From: Cristatella mucedo
Lineage: Eukaryota > Bryozoa > Phylactolaemata > Cristatellidae
Assembly (NCBI GenBank): GCA_009760855.2
Contig: WPIO01000059.1
Coordinates: forward strand, 1,984,001-2,048,000
DNA: 64,000 nucleotides
Direction: 5' to 3'
Position 1 is the first letter of the stretch. The number at the start of each line of letters is the position of its first letter. Below, in pieces: positions 10,071 through 20,625 of the stretch. A program made the position numbers and the translations under genes. The notes under the pieces are model-generated. The model was not told the origin of the DNA. It saw nothing but the letters and a program-made list of their open reading frames with translations, and did not search any database.

Positions 10071-11959
10071 CCAGGGTTTATACGCAAATTTCCAAGAATA
10101 GACTTGACTCAGATACGGCATTTCAAAGTCAACACGTCCAGAGTCAACAACCATACAGACCTGAGATTATTGAAGGTAGGATTCGAAAATCCACGAGAAT
10201 CTTGGTAGGCCAAAATTTTGTCAAGCGAAGCAACTGTAATTAAGTAGAACCTTGTGTGAAGATAGCACAGTCATTTTTACTAAAGGTCGCAGTTTAAGGT
10301 TACGACTAAGTTTTAAGTCACCATAAAACCGTACGGTCTGCAATAGTGATTTACTGTTACCCTCAGCTCTTATCCTGAGACCGAGCACTAATAGTGCCTT
10401 CTCTTAGTTGTACGTACGATCTCCGTCCAAAAATCGAAAAAATCTTCCATGAATCATCTACAGAAATCGATGCGGCTAAGACTTATCTAAAGCATATCTG
10501 CTCGTTGGTTTACCGCAGTGCCAAAGCAATTAAGCGGCGCCTGTGCATTCATTTTAAGCCGTATGCCCAGCTCACGCGCCGAGCTGGCTGCAGCTTTAGC
10601 TTCTCCTACTGTTAGCAATCTGCCTACTAGTCATGATTGCGCGTGCCTCCTCGTATAACTTCTCCGTTGTCTTTTAATTGCGCTTCATTCTTCGGCAGCT
10701 GTTTCCACGATCCAGCCTAGGCGAAGCAGGCGCGGCGCTCCGAGGTCCCGGTTACTTAGTATTTTTTTCCAGCACAGTCTCGAGCCGCCCTGCGTGACCT
10801 ACTTCAAGAGCTATTGTTTGTCTCTTCAATATCGCGGGGCATACGATAACGCGGGCGGCTCATCTTCACGCTGCTACGAACGCTCAGCCCTCACTAGTTC
10901 GACTAGCGTTACAGTGCATGCAGCAAACGAAGACCTAAAGCTCGCAATACAGGAAAGATAGCAGCACAAAGCCCTATATTTTTCATGCAGCCTAGCAACA
11001 CCACTGTGCATGTAAAAGCACAACAAGGGCCTGTATTAAAGCTGACACTACAGGCGGCGTCTAATCAGAATGGGAACAGGCTTTACAGCAGCTCGCTCGC
11101 AGCGCTTGAACTTACCGACCGCAAGACCGTACTAGACCGCAAGACTGTACTGCACTATAGCAACAGGCTTCCAGCTGTGCCTTATATCAGGCCAAAATGA
11201 TAAGTCGTGCGATAATCTCCTTCATACATGATAATAAATCGGGCTGCTCTGTAACTGAGTCCCACGGCGGCCATTGCATAACCGAGATAGTTTTCTTTCA
11301 ATGGCTAGGGTCGTACTTCGTAATAGAGTACACACGTAGAATTCATAGTGCATTATCGCGGGGTATTCCCTTTGGAATTCTTGCTCAATTTACATCGCAC
11401 AAATTGACTGACCGTTGTGGACAATCTCGTCCGGTTTGCTTTGACAGACGCGTGGCTGAAGTCAATTATACCGCTCAACCATTATCGACGACTTCGCGAA
11501 TTCATTCTCTTCTTCCGTGAGGATAGATAAATAAATATTGGAAATTAATGGTCAGTGCCTCACGATACTTCTTCAGTTTCAAATCATTGCAGCTGCCTCG
11601 AAGCACTCTTTAGAATCTTTCTTTTTGAGTTCCGCCAACAGCACTTTGTGAATGGTGAGAGTAATCTGTCGCCTTCCCTGGTAACTAGACCTCCTTTATT
11701 TAAACTTTGTCTGATCTAAGTTTGACTGTGCAGGGAATAAATATTTATTTCTTTATGCTGGATCCTTGTATCTTCTATTTCAACCAATGAAAAGGCGTTC
11801 TATTTCCCGAATCGTAAGAGCCTCTTAACTCACTTTTCTCTGGCTCATGTTCTAAGACTATGCTAGCCAAAAATCTATATGCGATCAATCAAAGGTTTAC
11901 GTGTGATTGCAATAGCACGTTGTGATTTTAAATCTGTGATTCCATTAAGCTACGAAGGC
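10071..11959. other. Unclassified intergenic DNA
   Basis: Several plus-strand frames of 70-107 codons (10394-10615, 10985-11200, 11197-11520) have no motif or splice logic. GC rises around 10.68-10.95 kb without a clear CpG-island gene start. Confidence 0.35.
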
Positions 11960-12175
11960 GATTTCACACAGGAGAGTTTTGAGTTGCTCACTAAACGCCT
12001 GAGCGGAGTTCGGTATGCATTCTGCAGTAAATAGACCGTAGTTCAAGCAACCAAGGAAAGTTAGAAACATAGATGAGTCATCAGAGCGGTTGAGGTAGTG
12101 AGTAGCATGGAAATAGCACCTCAGGACCGCTGAAAAGGATGCACCACAGTCTGCAGCAGGAGAGTGGATGAAGAT
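11960..12175 (-). mobile_element. LINE-B 3' fragment
   Basis: Contains CACAGGAGAGTTTTG, GGTTGAGGTAGTGAGTAGCA and CAGCAGGAGAGT in LINE-B minus order. Confidence 0.65.
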
Positions 12176-12559
12176 TAGTAATGATTGTAGAAGTTCGAAA
12201 GTCTAGTTTCTGCTGAGCAAAAGCTTATGTGGCCTAAGCTATTTCAGTTTTTGAACTGTCGCCAACAGCCTTTCGGAGGCGGAACGAACCAGGTAATTTA
12301 CAATCTGTACATGAACTGAAAGCACGTGAAGGCATAAGCAGGTGCAGCAATTACGCTCGATGTGACGAGCTAAGCCGTGGCGAGATGTGTCGGTCAGCCT
12401 GAGAACTCTACTCCATCCGTTGATCGATTGGCTGCAATCTAAGCTCTTTCCATACAGAGACACAGGGTCAGAACTCCCCGACTTGCAAACTGTAAGTTGA
12501 AGCTCTGACAAGAAACATGCGCCGGTACACAAACACTCGTGTATTTTACGTCCACGCTT
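12176..12559. other. Unclassified intergenic DNA
   Basis: A 97-codon minus-strand frame (12239-12532) is open, but I recognise nothing in it. Confidence 0.3.
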
Positions 12560-13379
12560 GCCACACTACACCACACTCTAAAAAAGCGACACAAATTATT
12601 TGTATCTTAGGGATGCTCTTGACTTATAAGTATTTGACGTGGAAAATAAAAGTCCAAAGAAAGATCGGTTGTGAAGATTTTGATGATGTGCTGCTTGGGT
12701 TTTTTATAGGAACCCAGCGCACTTGCTTAATGCTGCAAGTTATCTGAAAAAAGCACGGGATTCTGTTCCATCAAGCTCAATCAAAAATGCTTTCGTCAAG
12801 GCCAAACTAATGACTTTAGAACCAGAGCTGGAAGCTAATAGCAACTTTGAACTTGAGGGCACCGAACTTGCGAAGGTTTTGCAGCATTGAATTTGTCTAT
12901 CGCTTCATCAGAACTTGAAGTCTTCGTTCACGTTGATAACGAGACAACGACGAAAATGTTGCTGCGGTATTGGAAGATGTTGACGAGCTTTTGGAGACAG
13001 TGATGATTGTTGAAAGTGGGATGAATGATGATGATGAGGACGACGTTAATTATCAAGATCTCAATTCCTGTTTAGAATGTGGAATTTTTGTTCAGGGTTT
13101 CTAATTCCTTTATTAGCAGGTTTTCGATATCGAGGATAAGCTGCTTTGCTCTGAAGTTGGAATTGAAGTTCAAGATACATGCAATGTTCTTGAGAACTCG
13201 TTTAAATCTTTTCAGAGCAAGATCTTGGAGGTCTCCCTCAAAGCAAAATGCAAGGAAATTTAAAACCTGCACCAAATGACGATTCATGACACGTTTGACT
13301 AATAAATCTTGAACCTAGAATTGTAGGGGAAAATACGCGCACTTTGCCGGGATGCGTACTTAAGCGGGAGGCTACTGTA
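12560..13379 (+). mobile_element. pogo/Tigger-like DNA transposon relic (transposase C-terminus and right TIR)
   Basis: Around 12730-12890 one frame reads as the helix that follows the DDE domain in pogo/Tigger transposases (KKARDSVPSSSIKNAFVKAK), then a stop. After frameshifts comes an acidic tail (VLEDVDELLETVMI and an MNDDDEDD run, 12960-13050), as is usual in that family. The right end, 13351-13377, is GCGTACTTAAGCGGGAGGCT followed by ACTG, the orientation expected of a terminal inverted repeat (CAGTAGCCTCCCGC inward), followed by a TA at 13378-13379. No left TIR was found, so the element is broken. Confidence 0.55.
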
Positions 13380-13486
13380 TAACTATATATGCTATGTATG
13401 CCTGTATTGCCCTGTATACCAGTATGCTATCTATGCTATATATGCCACGGTATGACATCGATTCCAAGGTGTGATATTGGCTATGG

Positions 13487-13529
13487 AGACGCGTTCTTAA
13501 ACGGGTGCGTACTTAAGCGGGAGGCTACT
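13487..13529 (+). repeat. Second copy of the pogo-like right TIR
   Basis: GTGCGTACTTAAGCGGGAGG plus CTACT repeats the 13353-13375 sequence in the same orientation 152 bp away, preceded by a partial third match (GCGTTCTTAAACGGG). Confidence 0.6.
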
Positions 13530-14099
13530 TTCTTTACCCACAAGTTGAGCTTCGTTGCAATCGCCTGTTTCGGACCTGCTTGGCTTCAAGGGATAAAGTG
13601 GGTGTCCTTAATGAACTATGTCGTGTACTCGAGCCATGTCATTTATTTAAAGCTAGTGGATAGTGATCAAGTTGTCTAGAGATGCTATACATACGACTTA
13701 TATCACCTTTTTTTAATGTAAATGGGATGAGAAGATGCTGGCCATTACCACATTATCCACACTATGCAAAATCAGTGGGAGCAACGAAAGGCCATGATTA
13801 ACTTAAAGGGAAATCGACAATAATTTACAGCTCGGAGCTTGCATTCTGAGTGACTACCGGAGGAACCAATTTTATACTATCGCACATGCACGTTCTCACG
13901 CAAATAAGCAGAAAAACAGCTGGCCTATACCGAAATCAACTTTAATCCATCTCAGATCCAATAGAAATTGGCAGGGCGAAACACTGAAGCAGGTCGCACG
14001 TCGCCTTACACTATATTTCAAGTGTGAGTGCAAGACTACTTGCGCCTGTGCAAGCCACGTCATTTTCTGGACCTTGGGTGTTGGCGTTCATTTACAACG
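13530..14099. other. Unclassified intergenic DNA
   Basis: Nothing recognised. Confidence 0.35.
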
Positions 14100-14205
14100 G
14101 CTGCCATTTGATCGTTGCTTCCTTTCCAGCATAATTAGAGCGCCCAGAAAGAGATTAGGTTTCCTGAGGGTGCTTTATAAGTGTGCTATTATTCTCAATA
14201 TTATT
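14100..14205 (+). mobile_element. LINE-A tail
   Basis: AGCGCCCAGAAAGAGATTAG, then CCTGAGGGTGCTTTATAAGT and imperfect ATT repeats. Confidence 0.75.
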
Positions 14206-14633
14206 ATGCAATGCCCTGAAACTGACTGCAGTGGCTTGAGCCACTAGCCAAAGTCAACTCAAAGCTGCCGAAAGTCTACGCAATCGGTCACGAGCTCGGT
14301 CTCCGATTTTGAGATTACGTGTTGATTCGGACTGTGTTTAAAGTGCACAGGGTGCGTGTCCGGCACGTGAGCGTTTTCATTCTCATACGAAACGGGCGGC
14401 GGTCCTTAGCTGTCGGCATCCACGTGAGCCCATTGATGTTAAACATTCAAGTCGCTAGTCGTTCTCCCCAACACTGGGTTTTGCCATAATTTCTTGGCAC
14501 GTCGGCAAGAACAAGGCAGTTGCAACCGCCTTTATCGGTTGCCTAAAGACGTTAGCTCCGAAGCTGCCTTAACCGGTATAACGTTATTCACTAATAAAGC
14601 GATCCAAGATATTTGCTATAAACTTCATGGTGA
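14206..14633. other. Unclassified intergenic DNA
   Basis: Nothing recognised. Confidence 0.35.
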
Positions 14634-16531
14634 ATTAATAATAATAATAATAATGCACTTGATAAAGCACTCTCAGAGTACTCAATCTCTCTCTCTCTAG
14701 GCGCTTTACATTTTCTGCACAGGAAACACACTCGAAAAGTGTGTGGTGTCATACTTGATAAACAACACGAATTACATGGTTAGGGATGACATGCACTGGT
14801 TCAGCTTGCGAGTGTGGTTAGTGACAACATGCAAGCACAAGCACGTAAAGGACGATTCACAGGGACCCACTAGATGTTGTCATAAATAGATGCGTTTTTA
14901 ATTTCTTTTTACATGTGGTCAAGTTAGGGGATGTCGAGACGCAAGTTGGAACTGAATTCCAGGTTTGGGAACGTACGAACTAAATGCATGGTCTCCAAAA
15001 GATTTAGGGTTGTGCGAGGTATAGGTAAACAGTTACGTTCCGACAGGTGGGTGGTACGACGCTTGGCCTGGTGGGGAGTAGATCTGATAAGTAGGCTGGA
15101 GCCAAAGAATGGTGGGACCTAAAAGTGAGCGACAAAACTATGAAATCGATTCGTTGCTTGACTAGTAGCCGCTACATGTCGGCTAGAAGTGGTGTGATGT
15201 TACAACTGCAACGCTTGCAACAGACAAGCCTAGCTGCAGAGTTTTGCACCAGCTTTAAGTGCCCGATTGCACTTGCCGGTAGGCGTGCAAGCAGTGAGTT
15301 GCAGTAGTCAAGACGAGATGTCAAAAACGCATGGACCAACTTAGATGTGGTATCTTTATCTAAACAAGCCCTAATTTTAGCTATATAATTTAGCTGAGAG
15401 TAGGCAGATTTTATTGTGGAGCTGATGTGATCGACTAACAGAATGTCACTGTGGAACATGACACCTGGTTTTCGTCCAGATTCAACAAGAGGTATGTTAG
15501 CAGAATCAATTGCGAGCGTTAGCCGTTCTAATATCTGAATCACACTTGGCTTTCCCGTTACTAGTAATTCAGTTCTATCATCACTTAATTTAAGACAATT
15601 TGCTGCCATGCATGGGCGGATGTCATCAATACGTGCAGCTAGGGAGTTCAGAGAATTCTAGGTGCTCGAAGGTGTTAAGGGATCAAAGCAAAGGTACAAC
15701 TGGGTGTCATCCGCATGAAGGTGAAAGCCTAGATTGTGCTTGGCAATCACATTGGCAAGAGGGAATGCATATACGTTAAAAGGGCAGGACCACGTACGGA
15801 GCCCTGAGGTACCTCATATTTCAGAGGTACCTCGGAAGATCTTTGTCCATTCACATCAGTACTCCGGGATCTCCCACTAAGATAGGAATGATTAGCTGTA
15901 AAGCAAGAGTGGAACTTACTAGCAAGGTTAGAAGTTTCAATATATGACTTCAGACGGTCTGCCACGACTCGTTCTAGTGCCTTTGATAGAAATGGTAGGA
16001 GGAAGACTGGGCGGTAGTTGCTACAGTTCTCTTGGTCTACTGTCGCTTTTTTGAGAAGTAGCCTGACTGCAACTTTTTTGAAAGGTGCTGGGACATGACC
16101 TGAGGCTGATGACATATCAATGATGTTTGCTATGAATGGCAGCAGCACATCAATGCAACGTAAGAGCAGGACAGTGGAAATATGGTTCAAAGGACCTGTT
16201 GTCTTCTTTGATAGGAACTTGAACTTCAGAAAGAGATCACTACTGACATGCTTGAATGGAGACCTCGAGTTGCTAGGAATCAAAGGACGGCATTTTAGAG
16301 GGGATGCTGCCATCGTAAGGATGGACTCGCTGATCTTGTCTATTTTCTAGACGAAGAATCGAGAAAAGCGATCATTACAACGATCATCAGGTAAGGAGCT
16401 GACCTGGGTTGAGGGGTTGAGGAGACGGCTGATCAATATCAGCATTTTTGGACTGTCCAGCCGGGATTCAACAATGTTTGTATAGAAGCTAGACTTGGCC
16501 TTCTCTATGATCAATTGGTACGACCTACTAC
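14634..16531 (-). mobile_element. LINE-A, RT to 3' end, internally deleted
   Basis: The longest LINE-A copy with readable frames. From the right: a linker before RT (16530-16347, with KAKSSFYTNIVE); RT N-terminal part (16313-15747, with LLPFIANIIDMSSASGHV and NCSNYRPV, then EVPQGSV and the YADD-box homologue HADDTQLY at about 15697-15725); C-terminal region (15609-15172, with [19 protein letters not shown]); 3'UTR and tail with AAT repeats at 14634-14650. Near 15880-15892 the frame jumps from the FTANHS region directly to YLSGRS. About 60 residues containing the AFDTIDH palm motif, which are present in the 19516-20085 copy, are missing. Confidence 0.85.
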
Positions 16532-17265
16532 GTCCATGCATTCGTGACATCCCGTCTCGACTACTGCAACTCACTGCTCGCTGGCCTACCAGCATGTGCA
16601 ATCAGGCGATTACAGATGGTGCCAAACACTGCAGCTAGGCTTGTCTGTCGTGAGCGGCGCAGTTGCCACATTACTCCACTTCTTGCCGACCTGCACTGGC
16701 TCCCAGTCAAGCAACGGATTGACTTAAAGGTTTAGTCGCTCACTTTTAGGTCACTTCACTCTTTGGCTCCAGCCTATCTCTCAGATATACCCCCCCCCCC
16801 ATGAGGCCAAGCATCGTACCACCCGCTTTTCGGAATCCAACAGTCTACAAATACCCCGTACGAACCTCAAATTCTTTGGAGACCATGCATTTAGTCCGTA
16901 GGCTCCAAAGCCAGGAACTCCCTCCCGACCTGCGTCAGAACATCCCCTGACCTGACCACATTTAAAATGAATTTAAAAACACACCTATTTAGGACAGCAT
17001 TTAGTGGGTCTCTGTGATTCGTCCTTCACGAGCTTATGCGTGCTGACACTGTGCATGCTGCATGCTGCCACTAACCACATTTGCATGCTGACCCTGTGCA
17101 TGTCACCCCTAACCATATTATTCATTTTGTTTGTTTTTCAAGCATGATTTTACTTACCATTTAATTGCATTTCCCTTTGCAGCAAATGTAAAGCACCTAG
17201 AAAGAGATTAAGTTCTCTGAGGGCGCTTTATCAAGTACATTATTATTATTATTATCATTACCTAC
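16532..17265 (+). mobile_element. LINE-A 3' half, head-to-head with previous copy
   Basis: Starts inside the C-terminal coding region ([20 protein letters not shown]) and runs to the tail and ATT repeats at 17230-17262. A C-rich run lies at 16790-16800. The 5' truncation point abuts the 5' truncation of the minus-strand copy. Confidence 0.88.
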
Positions 17266-17789
17266 AGTGGTCCTCGTACTCGTGTCGATGGACAGTCAAT
17301 CCTGATCCTGTGTATGCTTTATCAAGCTTGCGCTTAGTAGACCTAGGTAGTTTAATGTCTGTGTAAAACAATAGGCCGTCATGGCAAGGGCTCACAATGA
17401 GCTTAGTCAGAGGTGCAAACTCGTCGAGCGTGTCAGCTAGCGTCGTATCGTAGCTATCTACTAATGATGAACAGTCGGAGGGGGAATGAGCAGTGCAGGC
17501 GAGGCAGATATTCTCGCATGGGCAGCATCGATGTCAAGGATCTTGAGGTTTCGAGATTCACAGGTGATTTTAGAGGAGGAGGAGGCGTGATGCAAATACG
17601 ATACTTTCTGAAATATGCTTTTCTATTGTAGGCTAGCGTTTTTGTACGTTCATTTATGCTGCAAGTCACTTAAGCTTTCATTTATTTTACGTTTTAACGT
17701 TATTCGCCTTTGTCTGTGACACCACACAGACTTAATTGGTGTTACACAGAAGATTTTTTCCTGACACATTCAATGCCCAGACACCTGTC
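17266..17789. other. Unclassified intergenic DNA
   Basis: Nothing recognised; frames at 17413-17631 and 17454-17669 lie antisense to one another and show no motif. Confidence 0.35.
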
Positions 17790-17845
17790 GGCTCACATTC
17801 GGTAGTCAATAGACTTCATCTCACAAAACAAAGAAAGAGAATGTA
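17790..17845 (-). mobile_element. LINE-B short fragment
   Basis: CATTCGGTAGTCAATAGACT followed by TCATCTCACAAAACAAAG matches the minus-strand LINE-B 3'UTR. Confidence 0.6.
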
Positions 17846-17854
17846 CTAGTTTAA

Positions 17855-18205
17855 CTCCCTTGCTGCATGCACTGGTGACTTCCGCACATGGATGTCAGCA
17901 AACTTTCTGAAATTGAATGATGATAAAACCAAATTACTAGTTAAGGGCAAACAAGTGTGAATTGGAACTTGGAAAGGTTAACTCTCACAATCGGCTCTGC
18001 CAGTATGTGTCCTGTTGCATCTGCACGAAATATAGGGGTCATGTTCCAAATTGACCTTGCATTAGAAGACCACACCAGATACTTAGTCAAGTCTGCCTAC
18101 TTTCAGCTACATAACTTTGCTAAAATGTTGGCTTGTTTATACAGAGATACCACATCTAAATCGGTTCATGCATTTGTGACATCCTGTCCCAACTTATTTA
18201 CATAA
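17855..18205 (+). mobile_element. LINE-A, left part of an interrupted copy
   Basis: Begins upstream of the C-terminal domain (decayed NFLKLNDDKT) and reads LTIGSASMCPVASARNIGVM, stopping at the DTTSKSVHAFVTS codons. The same copy resumes at 19313 after a LINE-B insertion. Confidence 0.85.
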
Positions 18206-19312
18206 CTTTATACACAACCTCTGGGAAAAGTGATTAAGGCACATGGAATAGGATATCACTTCTATGCTGACGATACTCAGTTGTATTTCTCATTCAAACC
18301 GTAGGAATCTGCTGCAGCAACTGAGAAACTGAATGCTTGCTTTGCCGATATTCGATCCTGGATGTCGGAAAACTTCCTGAAATTAAATGATGTTAAAACC
18401 GAACTGCTGCTCATAGGACACCCTCAGCATGTGGCTGGATTAAAAGGCTTTGCTGTTCTAATAGGTGATGCTATTGTGCGACCTTCACCACGTGCTCGAA
18501 ATTTAGGTGTCGTGTTCAACAGCTGCTTCAATTTCAAAAGCTTTATTCAGAAGACTGCCTCTACAGCTAGCCATCACATCCGATTCCTATCCAAGATTAG
18601 GAGCTGTCTCCCACAGTGGCTTGTAAAAAATTTAACTAGCTCCTTAGTTCTGTCTCGGCTTGATTATTGTAATTCCCTTTTGGCTGGGCTGCCAAAGAAA
18701 GCTATTATGCCACTACAGCGGACTATGAATATGGCTGCAAGGCTGGTCTTCAAATCCCAGCGGTTTGAGCACGTGTCTCCTTTGCTGAAAGAGCTAGGAT
18801 GGTTGCCGGTTGAGCAAAGGATACAGAGCAAAGTTCTTATGCTGACCCACAAGGCCAAGGCCACGGCTTGGCTCCTTCGTACCTAGCTGAACTGCTGCAT
18901 CAGTTTCAGCCTGTTCGCGCCCTCAGGTCCTGTGTGGACAATAAATTAGCTGTCCCTTTCCTCCGCTTAAAGACAGTTGACGACAGAAGCTTTAGCTCTG
19001 CAGGTCCTAGACTGTGGAACTCGCTTCCACAATTCTTACGCAACGACAACTACTCTCCAACACCGACTATGGCACAACTTTTTCAGCGGTCCTGAGCTGC
19101 TACTTCTATGCTACTCACTACCTCAACTGCTCTCCTGACTCTGCTATGCTTGCCACTTTCTATTTGTTTCGTGAGACGAAGTCTGTTGGCTACTGAATGC
19201 GTACCGAAAGCCGCTTAAGCTGTGAGTGGGCTATACAAAACTCTCCTGGGTAACACCCACGTGGTCTATATGACTTTGTGGAGTTACTGACGGAGATACA
19301 TTACATTACATT
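18206..19312 (+). mobile_element. LINE-B, 5'-truncated, inserted in LINE-A
   Basis: Starts just before the RT catalytic box: [15 protein letters not shown] lies at about 18248-18295. After a stop it has a 174-codon frame (18362-18886) through [18 protein letters not shown] and the WLPVEQR motif. The C-terminus (18868-19095, [13 protein letters not shown]) and the 3'UTR follow, ending in GGAGATACATTACATTACAT at 19312. Confidence 0.9.
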
Positions 19313-19450
19313 GCTAGCTTGTCTACGGGACTGTGTAAGCTGGCCTATACAGCTGGTGCAACACTCTGCAGCTAGGTTCGTCTGTCGTGAGCATCGCAGT
19401 AGCCATACCACACCACTTCTCACCGACCTGCACTAGCTTCCAGTCAATGA
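19313..19450 (+). mobile_element. LINE-A, right part of the interrupted copy
   Basis: Resumes at the [14 protein letters not shown] codons (CTGGTGCAACACTCTGCAGC) and reaches the LHWLPVK region, where it is cut off. Confidence 0.8.
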
Positions 19451-19467
19451 ATGATGCCAAGAATGCT

Positions 19468-19515
19468 GCTTCCAGAATGCTGCCCAGGCATGCTTCCAGA
19501 ATGCTGCCCAGGCAT
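19468..19515. repeat. Perfect 24-bp tandem duplication
   Basis: Two exact copies of a 24-bp unit beginning GCTTCCAGAATGCTGCCC lie at the junction between two LINE-A fragments of opposite orientation. Confidence 0.9.
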
Positions 19516-20085
19516 ATTTGCTGCCATCCATGCTCAGATGTCATCACTACATGCAGCACGGGAGTTGAGAGAACTCGACGTGCTGGAGGGCCGGGAGAAA
19601 TCAAAGCAACAGGTACAACTGAGTTTCATCCGCATAAAAGTGAAAGCCTAGATTGTGCTTGGCAATCACAAACCGGCAAGAAGGAGAGTATAAACCATGA
19701 AAAGAACCGGACCAAGTACTCCATATTTCAGAGGTACCTCGGATGATCTTTGTCCATTCGCATCAATACTCAGGAGTGTCTCACTGAGATAGGACCTGAA
19801 CCATTGCAGAGCAGTGCCAGTAATGCCCTGGCGAGATGAGAGGCGCTCAAGAAATACTGGGTGATCGATAGTATCAAAAGCTGCCGATACTCTACCCATG
19901 CTGCATTCCTACGTAGGTCGTTGTACACCCGAAGCATTGCTGACTCCGTGGAGCGCTTAGCTCTAAAACCAGGCTCGAACTTACTAGAAAGGTTTGAAGT
20001 TTTAATAAGTGAGTTTAGCTGGTCTGCCACAACTCGGTCTAGTATTTTTTATAGGAACGGTAAAAGGAAGACGGGGCGATACATC
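19516..20085 (-). mobile_element. LINE-A RT core fragment
   Basis: Minus-strand RT palm: [29 protein letters not shown], the VPLKYG region, and FYADETQL (a YADD-box variant) near 19620-19645; 19770-20030 gives the RSTESA segment. It supplies the part missing from the 14634-16531 copy. Confidence 0.85.
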
Positions 20086-20489
20086 CATAACGTAACGACT
20101 AGCCATATTGACATTTTTCTCTTACTGCTTTGGTAAAGTTTCTAACGAGATTAAGTTTGCTCAATAAAATTTTGATATTTCAACTCCTGATATTATAATT
20201 GTAAATCAGACTGACGAGTTAGCCGCGTATATTTTTGGTCACTCTAGAAAGATTGAAAGAATGAAACCGAAATCCAATTGCCGGAAATGCTGCCCAGGCT
20301 CGCAGATTTTCCCATCTCGCTGCAGCAATCTTGGCTGTCGAAAATCTACCTTGAGTCGGGCGCTTTTGTAAATACTTAAGCGGTATAAGGCGAAACCGGG
20401 TGGTTATAGTCGGCCAAAGATTGAGTTTAAAATCAGTGGCAGTTTTTCGCTTGTATATTATGAACTAATGTGCACTGTGCAAACTAGAT
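20086..20489. other. Unclassified intergenic DNA
   Basis: A CTTAAGCGG motif near 20376 weakly recalls the pogo-like TIR; nothing else recognised. Confidence 0.3.
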
Positions 20490-20625
20490 ATATAAGACAT
20501 AATTCATTTGCCCCCAAGCAGAGAATTCGATCTCTATCGAAGGCGCTTTACATATTTCACATGAGCTCGAGTGAGTCCACGACCTCGGTTGCTAAAGGTG
20601 AGTACCTTACCCCTCGGCCAAACCA
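20490..20625 (-). mobile_element. SINE-C
   Basis: On the minus strand: tRNA-like box A (TGGCCGAGGGGTAAGG), box-B region (GAGGTCGTGGACTCACTCGA, degenerate), then the LINE-A-like tail (AAGCGCCTTCGATAGAGATC). Confidence 0.75.

Noticed and set aside
15172-20030. RT-like frames as host genes
   Set aside because: All carry non-LTR retrotransposon motifs, are truncated or frameshifted, and continue into LINE tails.
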